Assembly (NCBI GenBank): GCA_029959545.1
Contig: JASCPH010000010.1
Location: forward strand, 1 to 64,000
DNA from: Microbacteriaceae bacterium PS02066
Lineage (GTDB): Bacteria; Actinomycetota; Actinomycetes; Actinomycetales; Microbacteriaceae
DNA: 64,000 nucleotides
Direction: 5' to 3'
Made by a program: the position numbers and the translations under genes. The first letter of the stretch is position 1. The number at the start of each line of letters is the position of its first letter. Below, one piece after another: positions 38,926 to 47,341 of the stretch. The notes beneath the pieces are model-generated. The model was not told where the DNA came from, did not search any database, and was given only the letters and a program-made list of their open reading frames with translations.

Positions 38926-39266
38926 TGCTCGCGCTCCTTCGTTGCGGGGGTGGGCGTCTGCTCGAGGAACGTGAGCGCAGCCAGTGCGTCATCGGTGCCG
39001 GTCACGGTCAGGCGCAGGTCGGGGTGAGTCGTGTCGATCGTCCAAGTCGCGAACGCACAGCAGGACTGCTCGGTGCGGACCAGCTCCGTCAGCCGGGCGG
39101 TCGCGTCGTCGATCTTCGGGTAGTGGAAGGTGGTCTGGCCGGCCGCCCTGTCGAGGTCGAGGAGGTAATCGTCGTTGAACTCCTGCCACGCGGCCAGCTG
39201 TGCAGCGCCAGCGCCGGGCGTCAGCGTGCAAGCCACCGGCAGCAAGTCACGGTCGACGAGGCTCAT
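38922..39266 (-). CDS. Small conserved protein with EQxCC motif in Cd/As operon
   Basis: A 114-aa cytosolic protein with three cysteines: Cys13 (PVACTLTPG) and a Cys69-Cys70 pair inside RTEQSCCAFATW. I recognise it as a recurrent companion of actinobacterial metal-resistance operons but know no assigned function; the cysteine arrangement would suit metal or metalloid binding or transfer. It is coupled on both sides by ATGA overlaps, to the CmtR-like gene upstream and cadA downstream. Confidence 0.75.
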   Translation of the reverse strand: MSLVDRDLLPVACTLTPGAGAAQLAAWQEFNDDYLLDLDRAAGQTTFHYPKIDDATARLTELVRTEQSCCAFATWTIDTTHPDLRLTVTGTDDALAALTFLEQTPTPATKEREQ

Positions 39267-39613
39267 GCGCAGCACTCACACTGATCATCCATGCACGGGG
39301 CGCCCTCGTCGACGGCGACGACCGCGTCGAGCAACTGGCGCAGCCCCTGGGTCAGATGCGGGTCGGCGATCTCATACCGGGTGCGTCGCCCCTCCGGAGT
39401 CGCGACGATCAGCCCGCAGCCACGCAGGCACGTCAAGTGATTCGAGACGTTCGTCCGCGTCAGCTTGAGATCCCGCGCGAGCTCGGCCGGGTAACCAGGA
39501 GCATCCAACAGTGTGAGGAGGATCCGGGAACGGGTCGGGTCGGCCATCGCCCGACCCAAACGGTTCATCACATCGAGACGAGAAGCAAGAGTCAGCACAC
39601 GCTGACTATACAT
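39263..39613 (-). CDS. cmtR: CmtR-like Cd(II)/Pb(II)-sensing ArsR/SmtB repressor
   Basis: Winged-helix metal sensor (116 aa). Its sequence follows mycobacterial CmtR closely: LGRAMADPTRSRILLTLLD, TRTNVSNHLTCLRGCGLIVA, with the sensing pair Cys62 and Cys66 of TCLRGCG in the recognition-helix region and the distal Cys107 (PCMDD). Three further C-terminal cysteines (112, 114, 115) are extra. Metal binding should release the operon promoter. It overlaps the ACR3/BASS gene by 8 nt and the EQxCC gene by 4 nt. Confidence 0.88.
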   Translation of the reverse strand: MYSQRVLTLASRLDVMNRLGRAMADPTRSRILLTLLDAPGYPAELARDLKLTRTNVSNHLTCLRGCGLIVATPEGRRTRYEIADPHLTQGLRQLLDAVVAVDEGAPCMDDQCECCA

Positions 39614-40664
39614 TCTCCGCTGTACTAATGCGAGCGCGGATCAGTCGCGGAACCACGGCGACCATAACCACCATCGCGACGAGCTCCACCAACGTCTGGG
39701 TCACTACAACCAGCGGTGTCAGGGCGAAAGATGCCGGCAGCGCGAGAGCAAGTGGCAGCACGACCAGCGAGTTACGGGTGGCCCCACTGAACGTGACAGC
39801 CCGCCGGCTAGGAACGTCCAAGCGTGCGGCACGCCCGAGGAGAGCACCGAGTGGCGCCACGACCAGGACGAAGACGACGAACACGGGAACCGCGATCAGC
39901 AGCTGCCCGAAAGCGCCACTCACCCCGAACACCTGCGAACCGACCACCACGGCGAGAGTCAGCATCATCAGCGGCACCATCGCCGCCAGCACCACACCCT
40001 CGATCGCACGGCCGGCACGGAACCGTTTCGCCAGCAGCTGCGTGGCGGCGGCGAGAACGAGCGGCAGCACGATCAACAACAAGAACGCCTCCACGAACGG
40101 ATGCGGGTCGAACGCCCCCACAACCTCCGCTCCAGCCATCAGCCACAGGTACACCGGCAGCAACAGGATCTGCAGAAGCATCAGCAGCGGCGTGGCAGCA
40201 AGCAGCCGCGCACGCGCACCCCCTGCCAAGCCGGTGAACACGATCACGTAGTCCACACACGGCGTCAGCAGCACGAACAACACCCCGACAAGCACCGCCT
40301 GATCAGGGGCCACCACGCGACTCAACCCGAACACGGCCACCGGGACGACAACGAAGTTCAGGACGAGGACGACACCCAGGAATCGCCAATCCGTGAAGGC
40401 CCGGCCGATCGCCGTGAACGGCACCCCAAGGAATGTTGCGTACAGCAACAACCCGAGCACGGGATTGATCGTCGACTCGAGCGGATCCGCCAGCGCCGGC
40501 ACGAGTAGACCGACCGCCGCACCCACGGCGATCGCTCCGAGGTAGAGCACCACCTGATGCCGCTCCCACCACTCCACAGCTGCGCCCACGAGCACAAGCC
40601 TGTCGGGTGTAGCCCGCCCCGCCCTAATCGAGTGAGCAAGTGACACACCTTCGTCTCCGACCAT
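39606..40664 (-). CDS. ACR3/BASS-family permease (probable arsenic efflux)
   Basis: A ten-span membrane transporter of the bile acid/ACR3 superfamily (352 aa). Family features: NPVLGLLLYATFLGVPF near the first third, the conserved LTPCVDYVIVFTGLAGGAR containing the intramembrane Cys, and SGATRNSLVVLPLALALP late. Members in metal operons expel arsenite. ATG 40664 is preferred to ATG 40688, which lies in the centre of the operator palindrome. First gene of the operon with cmtR, EQxCC and cadA; promoter shared with the divergent arsR gene. Confidence 0.78.
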   Translation of the reverse strand: MVGDEGVSLAHSIRAGRATPDRLVLVGAAVEWWERHQVVLYLGAIAVGAAVGLLVPALADPLESTINPVLGLLLYATFLGVPFTAIGRAFTDWRFLGVVLVLNFVVVPVAVFGLSRVVAPDQAVLVGVLFVLLTPCVDYVIVFTGLAGGARARLLAATPLLMLLQILLLPVYLWLMAGAEVVGAFDPHPFVEAFLLLIVLPLVLAAATQLLAKRFRAGRAIEGVVLAAMVPLMMLTLAVVVGSQVFGVSGAFGQLLIAVPVFVVFVLVVAPLGALLGRAARLDVPSRRAVTFSGATRNSLVVLPLALALPASFALTPLVVVTQTLVELVAMVVMVAVVPRLIRARISTAENV

Positions 40665-40668
40665 TTGT

Positions 40669-40700
40669 TTTAGTATCTGCGTATGCATGCAGATACTAAA
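40669..40700. promoter_or_regulatory. Palindromic operator with divergent -10 boxes
   Basis: Perfect 12-bp arms TTTAGTATCTGC (40669-40680) and GCAGATACTAAA (40689-40700) around GTATGCAT. Each arm carries a TAGTAT -10 box, one per strand. On the plus strand TAGTAT is 6 nt before ATG 40683, which lies inside the palindrome. A bound ArsR dimer would block both transcripts at the start site. Confidence 0.8.
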
Positions 40701-41054
40701 TGTTCACTTGCCCCCAGCAGCAACTATGTCGAGCTGGCAGTAGAAGTGTTCTCTATGCTCGCGGACGCGACGCGGGTGCGGATCATCCTCGCCTTGCGCG
40801 CCGGGGAGTTGCCGGTGAACGCTCTCGCGGAGTCGGTGGGAAAGTCGCCGGCGGCGGTGTCGCAGCATTTGGCGAAGCTGCGACTGGCGCGGATTGTGCT
40901 CACTCGGCAGGAGGGCACGAAGGTGTTCTATCGGCTGGCGAACGAGCATGCCCGGCAGCTGGTGGCGGATGCGATCTTCCAGGCCGAGCACTCGCTGGGC
41001 ACCGATCCCGCCCACCACCGCGGCACCCACCCGACTCCGGAGGAGACGCGCTGA
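40683..41054 (+). CDS. ArsR/SmtB-family metal-responsive repressor
   Basis: A 123-aa winged-helix sensor. N-terminus HADTKCSL has Cys7, the DNA-binding part has VNALAESVGKSPAAVSQHLAKLRLA, and the helix-5 region is a modified CzrA site: Asn87, His89, Gln100, His103, followed by a His-rich tail (HH at 111-112, His116). The combination suggests a metal set different from the NmtR-type protein at 42349. Leaderless start in the operator palindrome. Overlaps the MFS gene (TGATG). Confidence 0.85.
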   Translation: MHADTKCSLAPSSNYVELAVEVFSMLADATRVRIILALRAGELPVNALAESVGKSPAAVSQHLAKLRLARIVLTRQEGTKVFYRLANEHARQLVADAIFQAEHSLGTDPAHHRGTHPTPEETR

Positions 41055-42319
41055 TGCTGCGGGTGCTGCGCAACAGCACCTACGCGAAGCTGTTCTCCGC
41101 GCAGGTGATCGCCCTGCTCGGCACCGGGCTGCTCACCGTCGCGCTCGGGCTACTGGCGTTCGACATCGCCGGCGGCGCTGCCGGGTCTGTGCTGGGCACC
41201 GCCTTGACAATCAAGATGATCGCCTACGTCGGCGTCGCTCCGCTCATTGCCGCGGCCGTGGACCGGCTGCCGAAGAAGGCTGTCCTGGTCACCGCCGACG
41301 TGGTGCGGTTGGTGCTCGCCCTCTCGCTGCCGTTCGTGACGAATGTGTGGCAGATCTATCTGCTGGTGTTCATCCTGCAGTCCGCGTCGGCCACGTTCAC
41401 CCCCGCGTTCCAGTCCCTCATCCCCGCCGTGCTGCCTGACCCCCGCGACTACACGCGCGCCCTGTCGCTGTCCCGCTTGGCCTACGACCTCGAGTCGCTG
41501 CTGAGCCCGACCATCGCCGCCGCCCTGCTGACCGTCGTCAGCTACAACAACCTCTTCGTCGGAACCGCGATCGGCTTCGCCGTCTCCGCGACCCTCGTTC
41601 TCGCATCCCAACCGCCGTCCCGCCCCGGCGAGGAGAGTGGGCTGACCTTCTGGCAACGGCTGCCTCTCGGAGTGAAGGTGTTCACCCGAACCAGGACGCT
41701 GCGGTTCCTGCTGTTGACAAACGTGGTTGTCGCCGCCGGGACCGCGATCGTGCTGGTCAACTCCGTCGTCTACACCAAGGGCCTGTTCGAGCTCGACGAC
41801 ACCGCGCTGGCGATCACCCTCGCCTGCTACGGCGCCGGCTCCCTTCTGGTCTCGCTCAACGTCCCCTGGATCGTGGACCGGATCGGCGTAGTGCGCACGA
41901 TGGTCGCAGGCACCATCGTCATCACCTCCGGACTGATTGCCGCGGTGATCGTCACCGCCGTCGACACGGCGTCAGGCACTAGGTGGGGATGGCTGCTGGC
42001 GACCTGGGTGCTCCTGGGTATGGGCACGTCGCTCGTGAACACCCCGTCGTCGCGGCTGCTCGCCGACGCGTCGACGCCGGCGAACCGGAACCTCGTCTAC
42101 ACGGCGCAGTTCGCGCTGTCCCACGTCTGCTTCCTGATCACCTATCCGATCGCCGGGTGGATCGGCGCGGTCAGCCTCGCTGCCGCCGCGGTGCTCCTGG
42201 CCATTGCCGCCGTCGCGGCCGCTGCGGCGACCGGATACGCCGTCATGCAACGGCTGCGGACCGCCAGCGACGAACACTCTCCGGCCACAACAGTGCCCGT
42301 CGATGCGAACGCGGAATAA
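41054..42319 (+). CDS. MFS transporter (metal-operon efflux pump)
   Basis: A 421-aa major facilitator with about twelve spans, of the DHA3-like group (NSTYAKLFSAQVIALLGTGL at the start, AAAVDRLPKKAVLVTADVVR as the loop 2-3 motif). Such MFS genes next to ArsR regulators are recurrent in actinobacterial cadmium/zinc loci; the substrate is not proved. Coupled to arsR by 1-nt overlap of stop and start. Stops 29 bp before the convergent second arsR. Confidence 0.83.
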   Translation: MLRVLRNSTYAKLFSAQVIALLGTGLLTVALGLLAFDIAGGAAGSVLGTALTIKMIAYVGVAPLIAAAVDRLPKKAVLVTADVVRLVLALSLPFVTNVWQIYLLVFILQSASATFTPAFQSLIPAVLPDPRDYTRALSLSRLAYDLESLLSPTIAAALLTVVSYNNLFVGTAIGFAVSATLVLASQPPSRPGEESGLTFWQRLPLGVKVFTRTRTLRFLLLTNVVVAAGTAIVLVNSVVYTKGLFELDDTALAITLACYGAGSLLVSLNVPWIVDRIGVVRTMVAGTIVITSGLIAAVIVTAVDTASGTRWGWLLATWVLLGMGTSLVNTPSSRLLADASTPANRNLVYTAQFALSHVCFLITYPIAGWIGAVSLAAAAVLLAIAAVAAAAATGYAVMQRLRTASDEHSPATTVPVDANAE

Positions 42320-42348
42320 CCCTCGCCCATCGGGAAGCTCCGGCAGCG

Positions 42349-42690
42349 TCACCCTCCGCCGGGCAGATGCTCGAGATGCCCGATGGCTTCCTCGAGCAGT
42401 TCGGAGACATGGTCGTCGAAGAGCGAGTAGTGGATGTGCCGGCCGTCGCGCGTGCCGATGACCAGGCTCAGATGCCGCAGTAGCCGCAGATGGTTCGATG
42501 TGGTCGTCTGTCCGATGTGCAGCTGTTCGCTGAGGTCGGTCACGGTGCTCGGCTGAACACTCAGCGCGCTCAGAATGCGCAGCCGCACAGGTGACGCCAG
42601 CGCCTGCATGATCTCGGCGAGACGCTCAGCATCCGCCACGGACAGGGAGCCTGCTTCCCGACGCGTCTCAGTACCGACCATGCTCACCAT
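42349..42690 (-). CDS. NmtR/CzrA-type ArsR repressor
   Basis: A 113-aa metal sensor. It keeps the full helix-5 site of CzrA/NmtR: Asp92, His94, His105 and His108 in FDDHVSELLEEAIGHLEHL. The HTH is TVTDLSEQLHIGQTTTSNHLRLL. Zn, Co or Ni are the expected effectors. ATG 42690 has a GGAGGG site. Divergent from the P-type ATPase, which it should regulate through the 69-bp intergenic region. Confidence 0.87.
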   Translation of the reverse strand: MVSMVGTETRREAGSLSVADAERLAEIMQALASPVRLRILSALSVQPSTVTDLSEQLHIGQTTTSNHLRLLRHLSLVIGTRDGRHIHYSLFDDHVSELLEEAIGHLEHLPGGG

Positions 42691-42759
42691 TGTGCCCTCC
42701 GATCACGATAATCATTCACAACTACAACATATCATGATCTTGTGATGTATCCTGGTCGC
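42691..42759. promoter_or_regulatory. Divergent AT-rich control region, arsR/P-ATPase
   Basis: 69 bp, much more AT-rich than flanks. Imperfect inverted repeats are visible (ACATATCA and TGATGTAT at 42727-42750; GATCA and TGATC further out). A TATCCT -10 box at 42748-42753 is 6 nt before ATG 42760, so the ATPase mRNA is probably leaderless and the operator overlaps its promoter. Confidence 0.65.
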
Positions 42760-44796
42760 ATGACTGCTTCTTCCCCGACGACTGCCGCGCCCGCTGCGGA
42801 GACGCACGACCATTCCCACGGTTCGGCCCGGTGGGAGCTGTGGTTCGCGATCGCCGCGGGCGTGACCTACGCCGGGGGGATGATCGCCGAGTTCGCGTTG
42901 GGGCTGCCGATGGTCGGGTGGCCGTTGGTGTTCTTCCTCGCCACCTACTTCTTCGGTGGGTTCTTCACGTTCCGCACCGCGATCGCTTCGACGATGCGAG
43001 GGAAGTTCGAGGTCGACTTCCTCATGCTGGTGGCCGCGATCGGCGCCGCCCTCATCGGCCGGTGGGCGGAGGGGGCGGTGCTGCTGTTCCTGTTCAGCCT
43101 CGGCCACGCGCTCGAGGAGTACGCCCTCAGCCGTGCCAGCAAGTCCATCGAATCGCTCGCCGAGCTCGCTCCCCGCAGCGCCCTGGTGCGCCGCGGCGGG
43201 GACGAGCCGGTGGAGGTGCCGGTGGAGGAGATCGTCGTCGGGGACATCGTCGTCATCCGCCCGAACTCCCGCATTCCCTCAGACGGGTTCGTGATCTCCG
43301 GGGTGTCCGCGGTGGATCAGTCCGCGGTCACCGGGGAGTCGATCCCGGTGGAGAAGGAGCCGGTGGCCGACCCGGAGCGGGCGATGCGCACCGTCGACAC
43401 CCTGCCCGCCGCGAACCGTGTGTTCGCCGGCACCGTGAACGGGTCCGGCGTGCTCGAGGTCGAGGTCACCGCGACCTCCGCGGACTCGACGCTCAGCAAG
43501 GTCGTCGAGCTCGTCCGCTCCGCCGACCAGGCCGCCTCCCCCACACAGCAGTTCATCGACCGGTTCCAGCGTTGGTACGTGCCCGCCGTGATCCTCGGGG
43601 TCGCCGGTACGCTCCTGATCTCCTGGCTCGCGTTCGCGCAACCGTTCCCCGACGCGTTCTACCTCGCCATGACGGTGCTCGTCGCCGCCAGCCCCTGCGC
43701 TCTCGCAATCGCAACCCCGGCCGCCGTGCTGGCGGGTGTGGCCCGTGCTGCGCGTGCCGGCGTGCTCGTCAAGGGCGGCGCCCCGCTCGAGACGCTCGGA
43801 CGGGTCAAGGCGATGGCGTTCGACAAGACCGGCACCCTGACCTGGGGTGCCCCCCGGGTGACGTCCGTCACGCCTGCTGGCGACGTTCCCGAGTCCGAGC
43901 TGATCCGCACTCTGGTTGCCGTTGAAGCGCTCAGCGATCACCCTCTGGCCGAGGCGATCGTCCGCGACCTCGAACCTCGTGTCCCCCAGACCGAGCGCCT
44001 CACCGCGACGGACCTGAACGCGGTCGTCGGGCGTGGCGTCACGGCGACGATCGACGGCGAGCGGGTCGATGTCGGCAACCTGCGCATGTTCGACGAGCAG
44101 CAGCTCACGCTCACCGGCACGCTCGCCGACGCGTACACGCAGGCGCGGGACTCCGGGCAGACGCTGATGATCGTGCGCCGTGGCGACCGGTTCCTCGGCA
44201 TCGTCGGCGTGATGGATGCCTCCCGCGCGGAATCCGCCCAGGTGCTCAGTGCACTCCGGGGCGCGAACGTGGGGCAGCTCGTGATGATCTCCGGCGACAA
44301 CCAGCGCGTCGCCGACGCGGTCGGCCGGGAAGTCGGCGTCGACACCGCGATCGGCGAGCTGCTCCCCGAGGACAAAGTCGCTCAGATCACCCGCCTCGCC
44401 GAAACCCACCGTCCGATCGCGATGGTCGGCGACGGCGTCAACGACGCCCCCGCGATGGCGCGCGCCGACGTCGGCATCGCGATGGGCGCCGCCGGCTCCA
44501 CCGTCGCGTTGGAGACCTGCGACATCGCGCTGATGAGCGACGATCTCGGTCGCGTCCCGTTCGCGGTACGGCTCAGCCGCGCCACCAGCCGCATCATCCG
44601 GCAGAACCTCATCGCCAGCCTCGCGATCGTCGCGTTCCTCATCCTCGCCACCTTCCTCGGCCTGAACATCGGCGCGGTCGTGCTCATCCACGAAGGCTCC
44701 ACCCTGGTCGTCGTCGGCAACGCACTCCGCCTGCTCAACTTCGAGCGCGGCAAAGAGCATCACGGTATCGACCACGAAGACAGGCCCACCGCTTGA
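42760..44796 (+). CDS. Heavy-metal P1B-type ATPase (ZntA/CzcP-like)
   Basis: Second metal-exporting ATPase (678 aa). A short His-rich N-terminus (HDHSH) replaces HMA domains. Core motifs: TGESIP, SPC in LVAASPCALAIATPAAV, DKTGTLT, SDHPLAEAI and GDGVNDAPAM. The CzrA-type partner regulator suggests Zn, Co or Ni. ATG 42760 chosen over GTG 42742 because the latter lies before the -10 box; 6-nt spacing fits a leaderless transcript. Stands convergent to the DUF4307 gene. Confidence 0.9.
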   Translation: MTASSPTTAAPAAETHDHSHGSARWELWFAIAAGVTYAGGMIAEFALGLPMVGWPLVFFLATYFFGGFFTFRTAIASTMRGKFEVDFLMLVAAIGAALIGRWAEGAVLLFLFSLGHALEEYALSRASKSIESLAELAPRSALVRRGGDEPVEVPVEEIVVGDIVVIRPNSRIPSDGFVISGVSAVDQSAVTGESIPVEKEPVADPERAMRTVDTLPAANRVFAGTVNGSGVLEVEVTATSADSTLSKVVELVRSADQAASPTQQFIDRFQRWYVPAVILGVAGTLLISWLAFAQPFPDAFYLAMTVLVAASPCALAIATPAAVLAGVARAARAGVLVKGGAPLETLGRVKAMAFDKTGTLTWGAPRVTSVTPAGDVPESELIRTLVAVEALSDHPLAEAIVRDLEPRVPQTERLTATDLNAVVGRGVTATIDGERVDVGNLRMFDEQQLTLTGTLADAYTQARDSGQTLMIVRRGDRFLGIVGVMDASRAESAQVLSALRGANVGQLVMISGDNQRVADAVGREVGVDTAIGELLPEDKVAQITRLAETHRPIAMVGDGVNDAPAMARADVGIAMGAAGSTVALETCDIALMSDDLGRVPFAVRLSRATSRIIRQNLIASLAIVAFLILATFLGLNIGAVVLIHEGSTLVVVGNALRLLNFERGKEHHGIDHEDRPTA

Positions 44797-44835
44797 GAGA
44801 CTCAGCCGGCGCAGGCGGCGGCCTCCTTTGCGCTG

Positions 44836-45231
44836 CTATGTGGCCCAGCAGGATTGCACGGTGCCGGTCGTTGCCTGCGCGACGGTCGGGATGGTCTCCA
44901 CGAGTGCTCGTGTGATCGCCTCGGACGCGGGGTACTCGATGACACGCCAACCGACGATGCCGAAGTCCTCGTCGAGGGCCTGCACCGCGCATGCGAACGA
45001 CGTCCCAGCGGGCGGGGTGGCTTGGAAGGATACGGTCACGGTGCGCGCATCGACCAGCTCGTATCCGGTCTCGTCGAATCCGACGTCGTCGAGCGAGTTC
45101 GAGACAGTCAGCCACGAAAGCCCGGCGACAGACAGGATTGCCGCCGTCGCGACGGTGACCCAGAACACGCGGCGGCGGATGGGCCGCGGTCCCCGACCGT
45201 AGCGGTCGGCGAGCTCCTCTTTCGTCGTCAC
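44836..45231 (-). CDS. DUF4307 family membrane protein
   Basis: A 131-aa actinobacterial protein of unknown function: cytosolic DRYGRGPRPIRRR, one membrane span (about residues 22-42) and an extracellular beta domain with two cysteines (ACAVQ and the C-terminal SCWAT). GTG 45231 is preceded by TAGGGC at 7 nt. Directly downstream of the CopD/CtaG gene on the same strand. DUF4307 normally belongs to the backbone, so its place at the island's end of this operon is noteworthy. Confidence 0.75.
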   Translation of the reverse strand: MTTKEELADRYGRGPRPIRRRVFWVTVATAAILSVAGLSWLTVSNSLDDVGFDETGYELVDARTVTVSFQATPPAGTSFACAVQALDEDFGIVGWRVIEYPASEAITRALVETIPTVAQATTGTVQSCWAT

Positions 45232-45241
45232 GTAGTGCGCC

Positions 45242-47221
45242 CTATCTGCGGCTGCGAGCATCGCGGTCGGCGAGCTCGGTGAGGCGTGCGTTGTAGGCCT
45301 CGAGCTCGGCTTCGCCGGTGCGGTCGGCGTGCCGGTCTCGGCGCTTGGTCTCGCGGGCGTCGCTGCGACTCCACTGAATCGCGACCGTGATCGCGAGGAT
45401 CAGGGTGGGGATCTCACCGATCGACCACGCGATACCGCCGCCGGTGTACTGATCCTCGAGCGGTGTGGCACCCCAGGTGCGGCCCATCGACCCGAACCAG
45501 TCGGCGACCATCAGCCCCGACTGCATCATGATGGCGATGCCGAAGAACGCGTGCATCGCCATCACGCCGATGAGCAGCAGCAGCCTGCCGGCGTAGGGAA
45601 GCCGCCACGGCACCGGGTCGATGCCGATCAGGGAGAGCGCGAACAGGTAGCCGGTGATGAGGAAGTGCGCGATCATCCACTGGTGACCGAGGTGGTCGTA
45701 CAGCGACCAGCGGAACAGGTCCGTGTAGTAGAACACCCACAGTGAGCCGATGAACAGGGCGGCCGCGACGAACGGGTTCGTCAGGATGCGGGCGACGGGC
45801 GAATGCACCGCCCACAGGATCCACTCCCGCCCGCCGCGGGTGCCGTCGTCGCGTTTGCGGATCGCCCGGGCGGCGAGGGCCACCGGGGCGCCGGCGACCA
45901 GCAGCACCGGGATCGCCATCGTGAGCAGCATGTGCCCCACCATGTGCATGCTGAACAGGTAGTCCTGGTAGACGTTGACGACTCCGCCGGTGACCCAGAC
46001 CAGCAGCACCATGCCGGCGACCCACATGATCGTGCGATACACAGGCCACGCGTCGCCGCGGCGGCGCAGCCGCCACACCCCGGCGAGGTAGAAGAAGATC
46101 GCGAACCCGGCGAGCACCGCCCACAACATGTCCACATTCCACGCGGTGACCCACCGTTCGATCGTGAGCTCCGGGGGCAGCGGGGCACCGGTCAGGCGCT
46201 CTGCCGGCGAGGGGATCTCGGGAAGCGGGGCCGGGTTCGGTGGCGGGGTGCGGGCCAGCGCTGCGGCGGCGCCGCTGGCCACACCCATCAGTGCCAGCTC
46301 GAACGCGATGAGCATCCAGAAAGGGCGGGATGCTGCGTCGGAGCTGCGCATCCTGCCGATCAGGCGGGTGCGGTACCACGCCCCGAAGAGGCCGAGACCG
46401 ACGAGCGCGACGACCTTGACGCCCAGAATCGCGCCATAGGGCGAGAGCAGATCGGACCACTCCTGCAGGCCGATCGCCGCGCGCACCGTGCCGGACACGG
46501 CGACGAGCACGAACGCGGCCAGAGCGATGCTCGAGTAGCGGGCGACGACATCGGGGATGCGGCGACGATCGAGGACTGGACGGACGGCGATGAGCAGCAG
46601 GAGCCCGCCGAGCCACACCGCGGCGCCGATGATGTGCAGGATGAGCGCCATCATCGCCTCGTGGTGGAAGGCGTCATCGCCGGAGTGCCCCTGCGTGCCC
46701 ATCGGCACGAGCGATGCCACCGCCACCAGGGTGACCAGAAGCGTCCCGACCCAGGACCGCACGGCGAATGTCAGGACGGTGAGGGCGGCGCCGGCGACCG
46801 TCGTGATCAGCCATGTCCTGCCGACCTCGAGCTCGACGAGGAACCGGCCGAGCTGGGCACCGAACTGGGGGCCTGCGTCGATGGCCGGGTTGAACACGCT
46901 GAGAAACGTGAGGAACCCGGTCGCGCCCGCGGCCACGGTGAACAGGGCGGCAGAGATCGACGCGGTATCGAGGGCGACGTCGAACTCGCGCTCACCGGAC
47001 CGCAGCGTGAACAAGGCGGTCACGAGCACACCGACCATGCCCGCGGCGGCGAGATTCACGACCAGTTTCGTGACCGGAAGCCCCCAGCGCACAACAGGGC
47101 CGGCGTCGCCGAGTGGGATCTGCGCAGCACCCCCACCGAACCACAACGCCCCGACCAAGGCGATGAGTGCGACCCCGCCGAGGATCGCAGGCCCTGCGAC
47201 CCGCAAGACGCGAGGAGTCAT
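45242..47221 (-). CDS. CopD-CtaG fusion membrane protein
   Basis: A 659-aa membrane protein with two modules. The N-terminal half (about residues 1-320) is CopD-like, with eight spans and GTQGHSGDDAFHHEAMMALILH (metal-binding-type histidines). The C-terminal half is caa3_CtaG, a cytochrome oxidase copper assembly factor, with FSMHMVGHMLLTMAIPVLLV and FGIAIMMQ. Actinobacteria encode such fusions for copper acquisition toward cytochrome oxidase. Long soluble C-terminus of charged residues. Ends 10 bp before DUF4307. Confidence 0.88.
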   Translation of the reverse strand: MTPRVLRVAGPAILGGVALIALVGALWFGGGAAQIPLGDAGPVVRWGLPVTKLVVNLAAAGMVGVLVTALFTLRSGEREFDVALDTASISAALFTVAAGATGFLTFLSVFNPAIDAGPQFGAQLGRFLVELEVGRTWLITTVAGAALTVLTFAVRSWVGTLLVTLVAVASLVPMGTQGHSGDDAFHHEAMMALILHIIGAAVWLGGLLLLIAVRPVLDRRRIPDVVARYSSIALAAFVLVAVSGTVRAAIGLQEWSDLLSPYGAILGVKVVALVGLGLFGAWYRTRLIGRMRSSDAASRPFWMLIAFELALMGVASGAAAALARTPPPNPAPLPEIPSPAERLTGAPLPPELTIERWVTAWNVDMLWAVLAGFAIFFYLAGVWRLRRRGDAWPVYRTIMWVAGMVLLVWVTGGVVNVYQDYLFSMHMVGHMLLTMAIPVLLVAGAPVALAARAIRKRDDGTRGGREWILWAVHSPVARILTNPFVAAALFIGSLWVFYYTDLFRWSLYDHLGHQWMIAHFLITGYLFALSLIGIDPVPWRLPYAGRLLLLIGVMAMHAFFGIAIMMQSGLMVADWFGSMGRTWGATPLEDQYTGGGIAWSIGEIPTLILAITVAIQWSRSDARETKRRDRHADRTGEAELEAYNARLTELADRDARSRR

Positions 47222-47341
47222 TCCTGTCGCGGTCGGAGTGACCGCTGTCCGCGTTCAGTGGCATCCGCACGCGTGGTGGCGGGAATCGGGGTCATGTGCG
47301 TGCTTTCAGTTCGGGCAAGAGGGCGGAGCAGGGGTGCGGGG

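Noticed and set aside
40665-40688. Upstream ATG 40688 as the start of the ACR3/BASS gene
   Set aside because: It lies in the loop of the operator only 4 nt after the -10 box; ATG 40664 gives a cleaner N-terminus, though the alternative cannot be excluded.
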